Shown here: in pieces, positions 27,741-37,018 of the stretch | Layout: each line of letters begins with the position of its first letter | How positions within the stretch are numbered: the first letter of the stretch is position 1 | Source: Pseudomonas poae | Lineage (GTDB): Bacteria > Pseudomonadota > Gammaproteobacteria > Pseudomonadales > Pseudomonadaceae | Assembly: GCA_028869255.1 (NCBI GenBank) | Contig: CP110972.1 | Span: 811,001-875,000 of the forward strand | Direction: 5' to 3' | Length of the DNA: 64,000 nucleotides | The notes under the pieces: generated by a model | The model's database searches: none | The model's input: only the letters and a program-made list of their open reading frames with translations | What the model was told of the DNA's origin: nothing | Position numbers and translations under genes: made by a program

Positions 27741-28709
27741 ATGGCCGTGCAAGACCTGCTGTCCCAGGATGAAATCGACGCGCTGCTGCATGGCGTCGAC
27801 GATGGGCTGGTACAGACCGAAATGGCTGCCGAACCCGGCAGCGTCAAAAGTTATGACCTGACCAGCCAGGATCGCATCGTCCGTGGACGGATGCCGACCC
27901 TGGAAATGATCAACGAACGTTTCGCCCGCTACACCCGTATCAGCATGTTCAACATGCTGCGCCGCTCGGCGGACGTGGCGGTGGGCGGCGTGCAGGTGAT
28001 GAAGTTCGGTGAATACGTGCACTCGCTGTACGTGCCCACCAGCCTCAACCTGGTCAAGATCAAGCCGCTGCGCGGCACCGCGCTGTTCATCCTCGACGCC
28101 AAGCTGGTGTTCAAGCTGGTGGATAACTTCTTCGGCGGCGACGGCCGTCATGCCAAGATCGAAGGCCGTGAGTTCACCCCCACCGAGCTGCGGGTGGTGC
28201 GCATGGTGCTGGAGCAAGCCTTCATCGACTTGAAGGAAGCCTGGCAGGCGATCATGGAAGTCAATTTCGAGTACATCAACTCGGAAGTGAACCCGGCCAT
28301 GGCCAACATCGTCGGCCCCAGCGAAGCCATTGTGGTCTCCACCTTCCACATCGAACTCGATGGCGGCGGCGGTGACCTGCACGTGACCATGCCGTACTCG
28401 ATGATCGAGCCGGTGCGCGAGATGCTCGATGCCGGTTTCCAGTCCGACCTCGACGACCAGGACGAACGCTGGGTCAAGGCCCTGCGCGAAGACCTGCTGG
28501 ACGTCGACGTGCCGCTGAGCGCCACCGTGGCCCGTCGCCAACTGCGTCTGCGGGATATTTTGCACATGGCGCCTGGGGACATCATCCCCGTCGAGCTGCC
28601 GGAAGAGATGATCATGCGCGCCAATGGTGTGCCGTCGTTCAAGGTCAAGCTCGGTTCCCACAAGGGCAACCTGGCTTTGCAAGTGGTTGAGCCCATCAAC
28701 CGTCGCTAA
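27741..28709 (+). CDS. fliM: Flagellar motor switch protein FliM
   Basis: FliM forms the C-ring wall and binds CheY-P to reverse rotation. The 322-residue protein has the N-terminal CheY-binding peptide (QDLLSQDEIDALLHGV), the GGXG motif (LVDNFFGGDGRHAKIEGREF) in the middle CheC-like domain, and a C-terminal FliN-like (SpoA) domain ('ARRQLRLRDILHMAPGD'). It is intact. fliN follows after 39 bp. Confidence 0.97.
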   Translation: MAVQDLLSQDEIDALLHGVDDGLVQTEMAAEPGSVKSYDLTSQDRIVRGRMPTLEMINERFARYTRISMFNMLRRSADVAVGGVQVMKFGEYVHSLYVPTSLNLVKIKPLRGTALFILDAKLVFKLVDNFFGGDGRHAKIEGREFTPTELRVVRMVLEQAFIDLKEAWQAIMEVNFEYINSEVNPAMANIVGPSEAIVVSTFHIELDGGGGDLHVTMPYSMIEPVREMLDAGFQSDLDDQDERWVKALREDLLDVDVPLSATVARRQLRLRDILHMAPGDIIPVELPEEMIMRANGVPSFKVKLGSHKGNLALQVVEPINRR

Positions 28710-28748
28710 TCCCTTATTTATGAATGTTTGCTCCGCCGAGGACATGTA

Positions 28749-29216
28749 ATGGCTACCGAACACGAAAACACTTCCGCCGAAGACCAGGCCCTGGCTGACG
28801 AATGGGCCGCGGCCCTGGAAGAAACCGGTGATGTCGGCCAGGACGATATCGACGCCCTGCTGGCCGCCGACGCGGCCACCGCGCCGTCGAGCAACCGCCT
28901 GCCGATGGAAGAATTCGGCAGCGTGCCGAAGAACAACGACCCGGTGACCCTCGACGGCCCGAACCTGGATGTGATCCTGGACATTCCGGTGTCGATTTCC
29001 ATGGAGGTCGGCAGTACCGAAATCAACATCCGCAACCTGCTGCAACTCAACCAGGGCTCGGTGATCGAGCTTGACCGCCTGGCCGGTGAGCCGCTGGACG
29101 TGCTGGTCAACGGCACCCTGATCGCCCACGGCGAAGTGGTGGTGGTGAACGAGAAGTTCGGCATCCGCCTGACCGACGTGATCAGCCCGAGTGAACGCAT
29201 CAAGAAGTTGCGCTGA
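28749..29216 (+). CDS. fliN: Flagellar motor switch protein FliN
   Basis: FliN forms the lower C-ring and docks FliH. ATG 28749 (MATEHENTSAEDQALADEWA) follows a CGAGG site; the open frame extends upstream but without homology. The 155-residue product has an acidic N-terminal extension and the C-terminal SpoA domain (LDVILDIPVSISMEVGSTEI; NLLQLNQGSVIELDRLAGEP; FGIRLTDVISPSERIKKL). Confidence 0.96.
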   Translation: MATEHENTSAEDQALADEWAAALEETGDVGQDDIDALLAADAATAPSSNRLPMEEFGSVPKNNDPVTLDGPNLDVILDIPVSISMEVGSTEINIRNLLQLNQGSVIELDRLAGEPLDVLVNGTLIAHGEVVVVNEKFGIRLTDVISPSERIKKLR

Positions 29217-29217
29217 T

Positions 29218-29661
29218 ATGCGGTATTCGATGGCGGGACTGATGCTGGCGCTGCCATTGAGCGCCCTCGCGGCTGAGCCAGTGGCGCAAGCGACTGCGGC
29301 GGCAGCGCCGGTGGTGAACAGCGGCATGGGTGGGCAGTTGACCCAACTGGTGCTGGGTTTGTTGCTGGTGGTCGGGCTGATTTTTGTGCTGGCCTGGCTG
29401 ATGCGTCGCGTGCAGAGCGTAGGCCCGGGCAACGGGCAGGTGATCGAAATGATCGGCTCGCGTGCCCTTGGCCCGCGTGACCGGCTGGTGCTGGTGCAAG
29501 TGGGTGAGGAACAGATCCTCCTGGGCATCACCCCCGGCCGCATCACCCCGCTGCATGTGCTGAAGACCCCGGTCAACGTCGACCAGTCCAAGCCCGCCAC
29601 GCCAGAGTTCGCCCAGCGCCTGATGGAGTTGCTGGGCAAGGATCAGAAGGATAAGAAGTAA
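29218..29661 (+). CDS. fliO: Flagellar export scaffold protein FliO
   Basis: FliO aids assembly of the FliPQR export gate. ATG 29218 follows the fliN stop by 1 bp. The 147-residue product has an N-terminal hydrophobic segment resembling a signal peptide ([16 protein letters not shown] region), a transmembrane helix (about residues 40-62, [19 protein letters not shown]) and a small cytoplasmic FliO domain ([20 protein letters not shown], then [10 protein letters not shown]). Its stop overlaps the fliP start by 1 bp. Confidence 0.92.
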   Translation: MRYSMAGLMLALPLSALAAEPVAQATAAAAPVVNSGMGGQLTQLVLGLLLVVGLIFVLAWLMRRVQSVGPGNGQVIEMIGSRALGPRDRLVLVQVGEEQILLGITPGRITPLHVLKTPVNVDQSKPATPEFAQRLMELLGKDQKDKK

Positions 29662-30404
29662 TGCGCGTTTTATTGACGCTCATGCTGTTGCTGGCCGCGC
29701 CGTTGGCGTTCGGCGCGGACCCGTTGTCGATCCCGGCGATTACGCTGGGGACCAACGCGGCCGGGGCTCAGGAGTATTCGGTCAGTCTGCAGATCCTGCT
29801 GATCATGACCGCGCTGAGTTTTATCCCGGCGTTCGTGATGCTGATGACCAGCTTCACGCGGATCATCATCGTGTTCTCGATCCTGCGTCAGGCTCTGGGC
29901 CTGCAGCAGACACCGTCGAACCAGATACTCACCGGCATGGCCTTGTTCCTGACCATGTTCATCATGGCGCCGGTGTTCGACAAGGTGAACCAGCAAGCCC
30001 TGCAGCCTTACCTGGCGGAAACCATTACCGCTCAGGTCGCAATCGACCGGGCCCAGGTGCCGATCAAGGATTTCATGCTGTCGCAGACCCGCTCCAGCGA
30101 CCTTGAGCTGTTTATGCGCCTGTCCAAGCGTACCGACATTGCCACCCCGGATCAGGCACCGCTGACCATCCTGGTGCCGGCGTTTGTCACGTCTGAACTG
30201 AAGACCGCGTTCCAGATCGGATTCATGATCTTTATCCCGTTCCTGATCATCGACCTGGTGGTGGCGAGCGTGCTGATGGCCATGGGTATGATGATGCTGT
30301 CGCCGCTGATCATCTCGTTGCCGTTCAAGATCATGCTGTTTGTGCTGGTGGACGGTTGGGCGCTGATAATCGGCACCCTGGCCAGCAGTTTCGGCGGAGT
30401 GTAG
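29661..30404 (+). CDS. fliP: Flagellar export gate protein FliP
   Basis: FliP is the main pore-forming subunit of the export gate. The 247-residue protein has a cleavable signal peptide ([18 protein letters not shown]) and FliP motifs '[19 protein letters not shown]' and '[20 protein letters not shown]'. Four membrane segments are apparent. It shares its first base with the fliO stop and precedes fliQ by 4 bp. Confidence 0.97.
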   Translation: MRVLLTLMLLLAAPLAFGADPLSIPAITLGTNAAGAQEYSVSLQILLIMTALSFIPAFVMLMTSFTRIIIVFSILRQALGLQQTPSNQILTGMALFLTMFIMAPVFDKVNQQALQPYLAETITAQVAIDRAQVPIKDFMLSQTRSSDLELFMRLSKRTDIATPDQAPLTILVPAFVTSELKTAFQIGFMIFIPFLIIDLVVASVLMAMGMMMLSPLIISLPFKIMLFVLVDGWALIIGTLASSFGGV

Positions 30405-30408
30405 CGGC

Positions 30409-30678
30409 ATGACTCCAGAAGTAGCCGTCGACCTGTTCCGTGAAGCGCTATGGCTGACCACCATGATGGTCGCCGTGCTGGTGGTGCCGAGCCTGTTGGT
30501 GGGCCTGCTGGTGGCGATGTTCCAGGCCGCGACCCAGATCAACGAACAGACCTTGAGCTTTTTGCCGCGTTTGCTGGTGATGCTGATCACCCTGATCGTC
30601 GCCGGCCCGTGGCTGGTGCAGACCTTCATGGAATACATCCTGCAGCTGTACGGCAGTATTCCGCAGTTGATCGGCTGA
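30409..30678 (+). CDS. fliQ: Flagellar export gate protein FliQ
   Basis: FliQ is a small two-helix membrane subunit of the export gate. The 89-residue product starts MTPEVAVDLFREALWLTTMM and has the conserved 'ATQINEQTLSFLPRLLVM' segment between two transmembrane helices. It lies tightly between fliP and fliR (4 bp on each side). Confidence 0.97.
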   Translation: MTPEVAVDLFREALWLTTMMVAVLVVPSLLVGLLVAMFQAATQINEQTLSFLPRLLVMLITLIVAGPWLVQTFMEYILQLYGSIPQLIG

Positions 30679-30682
30679 CCCG

Positions 30683-31468
30683 ATGCAGTCCTTGCTGGCA
30701 TTGACCGACACCCAGATCAGCACGTGGGTCGCCTCCTTCATCCTGCCGCTCTTTCGCGTGACGGCGATGCTGATGGCTATGCCGGTGTTCGGCACGACCC
30801 TGGTGCCACGGCGCGTGCGCCTTTACTTTGCCGTGGCGATCACCGTGGTGATTGTGCCCGGCTTGCCGGCGATGCCGCCGGTGAATGCCCTGGACCTCAG
30901 TGCCCTGATGCTGATTGCCGAACAGGTCCTGATCGGCGCCATGCTCGGTTTCTCCCTGCAACTGTTTTTCCAGGCTTTCGTGGTTGCCGGGCAAATCATC
31001 TCGATCCAGATGGGCATGGGCTTCGCCTCTATGGTCGACCCTACCAACGGCGTGTCTGCGGCGGTTATCGGGCAGTTCCTGACCATGCTGGTGACCTTGC
31101 TGTTTCTGGCGATGAACGGCCACCTGGTGGCGTTCGAGGTGCTCACCGAGAGCTTCACCACCTTGCCGGTGGGTTCGGGCCTGGTGGTCAACCACTTCTG
31201 GGAAGTGGTGGGGCGCCTCGGTTGGGTGTTGGGCGCCTCCTTGCTGCTGGTGCTGCCGGCGATCACCGCGTTGCTGGTGGTCAACATCGCGTTTGGCGTG
31301 ATGACCCGCGCGGCGCCGCAACTGAACATTTTCTCGATTGGTTTCCCATTGACCCTGGTATTGGGCATGGGGATTTTCTGGGTCGGCCTGGCTGACATTC
31401 TCAATCAGTATCAACCGCTGGCGACCGACGCCCTGCAGTTCTTACGTGATCTGGCACGGGCGCGCTGA
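30683..31468 (+). CDS. fliR: Flagellar export gate protein FliR
   Basis: FliR completes the FliP5Q4R1 export gate. The 261-residue product has six hydrophobic segments and FliR motifs 'FRVTAMLMAMPVFGTTLVPR' and 'GFASMVDPTNGVSAAVIGQF'. flhB follows 3 bp later. Confidence 0.96.
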   Translation: MQSLLALTDTQISTWVASFILPLFRVTAMLMAMPVFGTTLVPRRVRLYFAVAITVVIVPGLPAMPPVNALDLSALMLIAEQVLIGAMLGFSLQLFFQAFVVAGQIISIQMGMGFASMVDPTNGVSAAVIGQFLTMLVTLLFLAMNGHLVAFEVLTESFTTLPVGSGLVVNHFWEVVGRLGWVLGASLLLVLPAITALLVVNIAFGVMTRAAPQLNIFSIGFPLTLVLGMGIFWVGLADILNQYQPLATDALQFLRDLARAR

Positions 31469-31471
31469 GCC

Positions 31472-32608
31472 ATGGCCGAGAGCGAGAGTGGTCAGGACAA
31501 AACAGAAGACCCCACGGAGAAACGCAAAAAGGACTCCAGGGAAAAGGGCGAGATTGCCCGCTCCAAAGAGCTGAATACCGTGGCGACCATGATGGCCGGC
31601 GCCGGTGGCCTGCTGATCTACGGCGGCGGCCTGGCCCTGGACCTGCTGGAGCTGATGAAACACAACTTCAGCTTGCCGCGTGAGGTGTTGCTCAACCCAG
31701 ACGCCATGGGCCAATACCTGCTGCACTCGGGGAAAATCGCGATCCTGGCGGTGCAGCCGATCCTGATCACCTTGCTGCTGGCTGCCTTGATCGGCCCGGT
31801 CGCCCTGGGCGGCTGGCTGTTCGCCGCCGGCAGCATGGCGCCCAAATTCAGCCGCATGAACCCGGCGGCCGGGCTCAAACGCATGTTCTCCCCCAAGGCG
31901 TTGGTGGAACTGCTCAAGGCATTGGCCAAGTTCATCCTGATTCTGTTCGTGGCGCTCACGGTGTTGTCATCGGATATCGATGACTTGCTGCGTATCGCCC
32001 ATGAGCCGTTGGAGTCGGCGATCATCCACAGCGTGCAGGTGGTGGGCTGGAGCGCGCTGTGGATGGCGGCGGGGCTGATCATCATTGCGGCGGTGGATGC
32101 GCCGATCCAGTTGTGGGAGAGCCACAAAAAGCTGCTGATGACCAAGCAGGAAGTGCGCGACGAGCACAAGGATCAGGAGGGCCGCCCCGAGGTCAAGCAA
32201 CGCATTCGCCAGCTGCAGCGCGAAATGTCGCAACGCAAGATGATGGCCTCGGTCCCCGACGCCGACGTGGTCATCACCAACCCGACCCACTACGCCGTGG
32301 CCCTCAAATACGACCCGGAAAAAGGCGGCGCGCCGATGCTGCTGGCCAAGGGCAGCGACTTTACCGCCCTCAAGATCCGCGAAATCGCGGTGGCCAACAA
32401 CATCCTGCTGCTGGAGTCGCCGGAGCTGGCGCGCTCGATCTTCTACTCCACCGAACTCGACCAGGAAATCCCTGCCGGGCTCTACCTGGCCGTCGCCCAG
32501 GTGTTGGCGTATGTCTATCAGATTCGCCAATACCGCGCCGGCAAGGGCAAGCGGCCGGACCCACTCAAAGACCTGCCCATTCCGCCGGACCTTCGTCGGG
32601 ATTCCTGA
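31472..32608 (+). CDS. flhB: Flagellar export switch protein FlhB
   Basis: FlhB controls substrate order in export by self-cleavage. The 378-residue protein has a charged N-terminus (AESESGQDKTEDPTEKRKKD), four transmembrane helices and a cytoplasmic domain with the NPTH autocleavage site (VVITNPTHYAVAL, Asn270-Pro271). The C-terminal tail is Lys/Pro rich. It is the last gene of the fliL operon; no clear terminator follows. Confidence 0.97.
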   Translation: MAESESGQDKTEDPTEKRKKDSREKGEIARSKELNTVATMMAGAGGLLIYGGGLALDLLELMKHNFSLPREVLLNPDAMGQYLLHSGKIAILAVQPILITLLLAALIGPVALGGWLFAAGSMAPKFSRMNPAAGLKRMFSPKALVELLKALAKFILILFVALTVLSSDIDDLLRIAHEPLESAIIHSVQVVGWSALWMAAGLIIIAAVDAPIQLWESHKKLLMTKQEVRDEHKDQEGRPEVKQRIRQLQREMSQRKMMASVPDADVVITNPTHYAVALKYDPEKGGAPMLLAKGSDFTALKIREIAVANNILLLESPELARSIFYSTELDQEIPAGLYLAVAQVLAYVYQIRQYRAGKGKRPDPLKDLPIPPDLRRDS

Positions 32609-32772
32609 TTAATACCCCGCTAGTCAGTCAAATGAGTGCTAAATTGCCACCATGTCATTCATCTGAAATTCACGGCACCTGTCAACTTTGACAGTATCCA
32701 GCACTGCACTCCTGCGGTTCTATGACGCTCTGCACTGCACGCAAGTCGTCAATAGAAGCGGGAGAAGGGGCA

Positions 32773-32973
32773 ATGCAAGCGATCACGGGCACGATCAAAT
32801 CGTATAGCCAAAAAACCGGAGAGGGCTTGATCTCACTGGATAACGGGCCAGATCTCGTCCATGTGGATCTCAAAAGCTCGGCCGGGGTTTGCTTGAAGCT
32901 GGGCCTGCGTGTGCAATTCGCGATGATCCACCGGCCCAAAGGCGTCTTTGCGTGTTGCATCAAGATTATCTAG
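32773..32973 (+). CDS. Small cold-shock-domain-like protein, RNA-binding motifs degenerate
   Basis: The 66-residue product (ATG 32773 after GGAGAAGGGG) aligns by eye with the N-terminal half of CspA-type proteins. '[20 protein letters not shown]' corresponds to '[20 protein letters not shown]' of the neighbour at 33018. The aromatic RNA-binding residues of RNP1 (KGFGFI) and RNP2 (VFVHF) are replaced (TGEGLI; LVHVDL). The C-terminus contains two adjacent Cys and a hydrophobic end. It may be a diverged duplicate or a CSD-fold protein without usual nucleic-acid binding; no function is known to me. It lies 45 bp before a normal csp gene on the same strand. Confidence 0.65.
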   Translation: MQAITGTIKSYSQKTGEGLISLDNGPDLVHVDLKSSAGVCLKLGLRVQFAMIHRPKGVFACCIKII

Positions 32974-33017
32974 CGATGCCCGAGCGGGTTATCGAGGGAG
33001 ATGTCAGGAGAGTGGTT

Positions 33018-33221
33018 ATGGCAACCGGCACTGTGAAGTGGTTTAACGCGGAAAAGGGCTTTGGTTTTATTACTCAGGACGGGGGTGGCGCTGATGTTTT
33101 TGTGCACTTTTCCGCGATCCAGGGTGACGGGTTCAAGACGCTCCAGGAAAACCAGAGCGTTGAGTTCGATATCGAGAAAGGGCAAAAAGGCCCTCAGGCT
33201 GTGAACGTGCGAGTGGCGTAG
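33018..33221 (+). CDS. Cold-shock protein (CspA family)
   Basis: A standard 67-residue cold-shock domain that binds single-stranded RNA/DNA and acts as RNA chaperone. ATG 33018 follows AGGAG. The motifs KGFGFI (RNP1) and VFVHF (RNP2) are intact, and the start [20 protein letters not shown] is typical of Pseudomonas CspD/CapB-type proteins. An upstream in-frame extension to 32889 overlaps the preceding gene and is rejected. It interrupts the flagellar genes between flhB and flhA. Confidence 0.93.
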   Translation: MATGTVKWFNAEKGFGFITQDGGGADVFVHFSAIQGDGFKTLQENQSVEFDIEKGQKGPQAVNVRVA

Positions 33222-33377
33222 CAACGATCGACCTGTCGCACACTTCCTCGAGCGCCACGGATGTACCGCCACCAAAATCTCGGAGCTGGCTTGAGCCGGT
33301 TTGCACTTGATGACCTCGCCCGCCTGTCAGGCTTCCACCCCCCTTGAATCAGGGGATTCGTACCTCAAAGCAAAAGT

Positions 33378-33392
33378 TGGAAGGCTTCTTGC
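33378..33392 (+). promoter_or_regulatory. Candidate sigma-54 promoter of flhA
   Basis: TGGAAG-GCTTC-TTGC (33378-33392) keeps GG-N10-GC and TTGC but is weaker in the -24 box than the other promoters here. It lies 63 bp upstream of the preferred flhA start GTG 33455. flhA is FleQ/RpoN-dependent in P. aeruginosa, which agrees. Confidence 0.65.
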
Positions 33393-33454
33393 AATACCGC
33401 CTGCAGGACGCCTCCCGGCGTCAAAAGTTTGCTTCAAGGAAACGAGGAATACCG

Positions 33455-35584
33455 GTGGAACGTTCTCAAATGCTCAGCACGGCCCGTGGCACCCTGACTG
33501 ACCTCTCGCGGGGCAATCTGGGTGTGCCGTTGTTGTTGCTGGTGATGCTGGCAATGATGATGTTGCCGATGCCGCCGTTCCTGCTGGACGTGTTCTTCAC
33601 CTTCAACATTGCGCTGTCGGTGGTCGTGCTGCTGGTGTGCGTCTACGCCCTGCGCCCGTTGGATTTCGCGGTGTTCCCGACGATTCTGCTGGTGGCGACC
33701 CTGCTGCGCCTGGCGCTCAACGTGGCGTCCACCCGCGTGGTCATGCTCCACGGCCAGGACGGCCACGCCGCCGCCGGTAAGGTGATCCAGGCCTTCGGTG
33801 AGGTGGTGATCGGCGGTAACTACGTGGTCGGTATCGTGGTGTTCGCGATCCTGATGATCATCAACTTCGTGGTAGTGACCAAAGGTGCCGGGCGTATTTC
33901 CGAGGTGAGCGCACGCTTTACCCTCGACGCCATGCCCGGCAAACAAATGGCGATCGACGCCGACCTCAACGCCGGCCTGATCGACCAGAACCAAGCCAAA
34001 TCGCGCCGCCTTGAGGTCGCCCAGGAAGCCGAGTTCTACGGCTCCATGGACGGCGCCAGCAAATTCGTGCGCGGTGACGCCATTGCCGGCCTGCTGATTC
34101 TGTTTATCAACCTGATCGGCGGCATGGCGGTCGGTATCTTCCAGCACGGCATGACCTTCGGCGATGCGGGCAAGGTTTACGCCTTGCTGACCATTGGTGA
34201 CGGTTTAGTGGCGCAATTGCCATCACTGTTGTTATCCACAGCTGCCGCGATCATGGTGACCCGTGCTTCGGGCTCCGAAGACATGGGCAAGCAGATCAGC
34301 CGCCAGATGTTTGCCTCGCCCAAGGCGCTGGCCGTGGCGGCGGGCATCATGGCGGTCATGGGGATCGTGCCGGGCATGCCCCATGTGTCGTTCCTGAGCA
34401 TGGCGGCCATGGCGGCCGGTGGCGCGTACCTGTTCTGGAGAAAGCAGAACGTGATCAAGGTGCAGGCCCAGCAAGAGATCGCACGCCAGCAGGAGCTGCT
34501 GCCGTCGCCGGCCCGCGCCCAGGAAACCAAGGAGCTGGGCTGGGACGACGTGACCCCGATCGACATGATCGGCCTGGAAGTCGGCTACCGCCTGATTCCG
34601 CTGGTGGACCGCAACCAGGGCGGCCAATTGCTCGCACGGATCAAGGGTGTGCGCAAGAAGCTCTCGCAGGACCTGGGCTTCTTGATGCCCACCGTGCATA
34701 TCCGCGACAACCTCGACCTGGCCCCCAGCGCCTACCGCCTGACCCTGATGGGCGTGATCCTGGCCGAAGCCGAAATTTATCCGGACCGCGAGCTGGCGAT
34801 CAACCCGGGGCAGGTGTTCGGCAGCCTCAACGGCATCACCGCCAAAGATCCGGCTTTTGGCCTGGACGCGGTGTGGATCGAAATTAGCCAGCGCAGCCAG
34901 GCGCAGTCCCTGGGTTACACCGTGGTGGACGCCAGTACTGTGGTTGCCACCCACCTCAACCAGATTCTGTACAAGCACTCCCACGAGCTGATCGGCCACG
35001 AGGAAGTCCAGCAATTGATGGGGTTGCTGGGCAAAGCCTCGCCAAAACTCGCCGAAGAACTGGTGCCGGGCGTGCTGTCGCTGTCGCAATTGCTCAAAGT
35101 GTTGCAGGCGCTGCTGGCCGAACAAGTGCCGGTGCGCGATATTCGCAGCATTGCCGAGGCCATCGCCAACAATGCCGCCAAGAGTCAAGATACTGCCGCC
35201 CTGGTGGCTGCGGTGCGCGTCGGATTGTCGCGTGCAATCGTGCAAAGCATTGTAGGGCTTGACTCCGAGCTGCCTGTGATCACCTTGGAACCAAGGTTGG
35301 AACAAATATTGCTCAATAGTATTCAGAAGGCAGGACAAGGCCAGGAAGAGGGCGTTCTGCTGGAGCCAAGCATGGCTGAGAAACTGCAGCGTTCGTTGAT
35401 TGACGCCGCACAGCGCCAGGAAATGCAGGGCCAACCGGTGATTCTGCTGGTGGCAGGCCCGGTCCGAGCGATGTTGTCGCGGTTTGGGCGTCTGGCAGTA
35501 CCGAATTTGCACGTTTTGGCTTATCAGGAAATTCCTGACAACAAGCAAGTGACTATCGTCGCGACAGTAGGGCCCAACGGCTGA
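33455..35584 (+). CDS. flhA: Flagellar export platform protein FlhA
   Basis: FlhA forms the nonameric export ring that binds chaperone-substrate complexes. I start at GTG 33455 (VERSQMLSTARGTLTDLSRG), 7 bp after GAGG. This gives 709 residues, the usual length, whereas the longest open frame (from 33344) would place the sigma-54 promoter inside the gene. Eight transmembrane helices occupy roughly residues 15-310, with the conserved FHIPEP-type signature region 'LPMPPFLLDVFFTFNIALSV' and 'GDAIAGLLILFINLIGGMAV'. The cytoplasmic C-domain is complete. Confidence 0.95.
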   Translation: MERSQMLSTARGTLTDLSRGNLGVPLLLLVMLAMMMLPMPPFLLDVFFTFNIALSVVVLLVCVYALRPLDFAVFPTILLVATLLRLALNVASTRVVMLHGQDGHAAAGKVIQAFGEVVIGGNYVVGIVVFAILMIINFVVVTKGAGRISEVSARFTLDAMPGKQMAIDADLNAGLIDQNQAKSRRLEVAQEAEFYGSMDGASKFVRGDAIAGLLILFINLIGGMAVGIFQHGMTFGDAGKVYALLTIGDGLVAQLPSLLLSTAAAIMVTRASGSEDMGKQISRQMFASPKALAVAAGIMAVMGIVPGMPHVSFLSMAAMAAGGAYLFWRKQNVIKVQAQQEIARQQELLPSPARAQETKELGWDDVTPIDMIGLEVGYRLIPLVDRNQGGQLLARIKGVRKKLSQDLGFLMPTVHIRDNLDLAPSAYRLTLMGVILAEAEIYPDRELAINPGQVFGSLNGITAKDPAFGLDAVWIEISQRSQAQSLGYTVVDASTVVATHLNQILYKHSHELIGHEEVQQLMGLLGKASPKLAEELVPGVLSLSQLLKVLQALLAEQVPVRDIRSIAEAIANNAAKSQDTAALVAAVRVGLSRAIVQSIVGLDSELPVITLEPRLEQILLNSIQKAGQGQEEGVLLEPSMAEKLQRSLIDAAQRQEMQGQPVILLVAGPVRAMLSRFGRLAVPNLHVLAYQEIPDNKQVTIVATVGPNG

Positions 35585-35596
35585 GGGTAGTGGGTT

Positions 35597-36913
35597 ATGC
35601 AAGTTAAGCGTTTTTTCGCCGCCGATATGCGTCAGGCCATGAAACTGGTGCGTGATGAGCTGGGCGCCGACGCCGCGATTATCGGTAACCGTCGTATTGC
35701 CGGCGGTGTCGAACTGACGGCTGCCCTGGATTACACCCCCCAGGCCTTGGCGCCGCGCGTGCCGAACATGGAGCTCGAAGACGAGCTGCGCAAGACCGCC
35801 TCGCGCATTGTCTCGGCCCAGGCCGAACTGAGCATGCGTGGCGACAGCGATGCCACCACCAATCGCCAGTTGTTTGCCGGCCTGCCGCTGACCGCCGCCG
35901 AGCCGCTGGTTGAACCGACCTTCAAAGAGCCGCCACGACCTACCGCGCCAGCCCCGGCAGCCGCCGTCGACCAGCGTGTGTTCGACTCGATGCGCTTTGA
36001 ACTCAATGGCCTGCGTGAGCTGCTTGAAGTGCAGCTGGGCTCGTTGGCGTGGACCCAGTTGCAAGGCAGCAAGCCGCAACAGGCCAATCTGTGGCGTCGC
36101 CTGCAACGCATTGGCCTGTCCGGCCCGTTGTCCCGCGACCTGCTGGCGCTGACCACCGAAATCGACGAACCTCGTCAGGCTTGGCGCATGCTGCTGGCGC
36201 ACCTGGCGCGCATGATCGTTACCCCGGAAATCGAACCCCTGGAAGAGGGCGGTGTGATCGCCATGGTCGGCCCTGCCGGCATGGGCAAGACCACCACGCT
36301 GGCCAAGCTGGCGGCCCGCTACGTGCTCAAGTACGGCGCGCAGAATATCGCGCTGGTGAGCATGGACAGCTACCGTATTGGCGCCCAGGAGCAGCTCAAG
36401 ACCCTGGGCCGTATTCTTAATGTGTCGGTGACCCACGTCGACCCGGGCCAGTCCCTGGCCAACGCGCTGGACCCACTGCTGCGCAAGCGCGTGGTGTTGA
36501 TCGATACCGCCGGCCTGCAAGCCAGCGACCCGGCCTTGCGCATGCAGCTGGAAAGCCTGGCCGGGCGGGGGATCAAATCGAAAAATTACCTGGTGCTTGC
36601 AACCACCAGCCAGAAACAGGTTCTTACCGCTGCGTACCACAGTTACAAGCGCTGCGGCCTGGCCGGTTGCATCCTCACCAAACTCGACGAAACGGCGAGC
36701 CTGGGTGAAGTGCTGAGCCTGGCCATCAGTCATGAATTGCCGGTCGCCTACCTGACCGACGGGCCGCGGATTCCGGATGATTTGCATCTGCCGCGCCGTC
36801 ATCAGTTGGTCAGCCGTGCAGTCAGCGTGCAAATGCAAGAAGAGCCTAGCGAGGAAGCGATGGCCGATATGTTCGCCGATCTCTACCACAACCCGGCAAA
36901 GCGGGTGGGTTGA
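35597..36913 (+). CDS. flhF: Flagellar placement GTPase FlhF
   Basis: FlhF is an SRP-family GTPase that places the flagellum at the cell pole. The 438-residue protein has a basic N-terminus (MQVKRFFAADMRQAMKLVRD), a variable B region and the NG domain with the P-loop 'GPAGMGKTTTLAKLAARYVL', 'DSYRIGAQEQLKTLGRIL' and 'DTAGLQASD', then 'TKLDETASLGEVLSL'. It precedes fleN by 105 bp; the two proteins together set number and position. Confidence 0.97.
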   Translation: MQVKRFFAADMRQAMKLVRDELGADAAIIGNRRIAGGVELTAALDYTPQALAPRVPNMELEDELRKTASRIVSAQAELSMRGDSDATTNRQLFAGLPLTAAEPLVEPTFKEPPRPTAPAPAAAVDQRVFDSMRFELNGLRELLEVQLGSLAWTQLQGSKPQQANLWRRLQRIGLSGPLSRDLLALTTEIDEPRQAWRMLLAHLARMIVTPEIEPLEEGGVIAMVGPAGMGKTTTLAKLAARYVLKYGAQNIALVSMDSYRIGAQEQLKTLGRILNVSVTHVDPGQSLANALDPLLRKRVVLIDTAGLQASDPALRMQLESLAGRGIKSKNYLVLATTSQKQVLTAAYHSYKRCGLAGCILTKLDETASLGEVLSLAISHELPVAYLTDGPRIPDDLHLPRRHQLVSRAVSVQMQEEPSEEAMADMFADLYHNPAKRVG

Positions 36914-37018
36914 GTCAGGATGAACACCGTGAAATGTACCTACATCGATGGTCTGCAAGCGATTCACGCGGCCAAGCCATGTAGCCTGCGTCTAAGCAAG
37001 ACAAGGTAAAGAAATAAA

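Noticed and set aside
33344..33454. N-terminal extension of FlhA from TTG 33344
   Set aside because: It has no homology or ribosome site, and it contains the candidate sigma-54 promoter. GTG 33455 gives the normal length.
34232..36967. 911-codon open frame on the minus strand
   Set aside because: It is antisense to flhA and flhF, which are full-length and certain. High GC content leaves few stops in that frame, and no protein family is recognisable.
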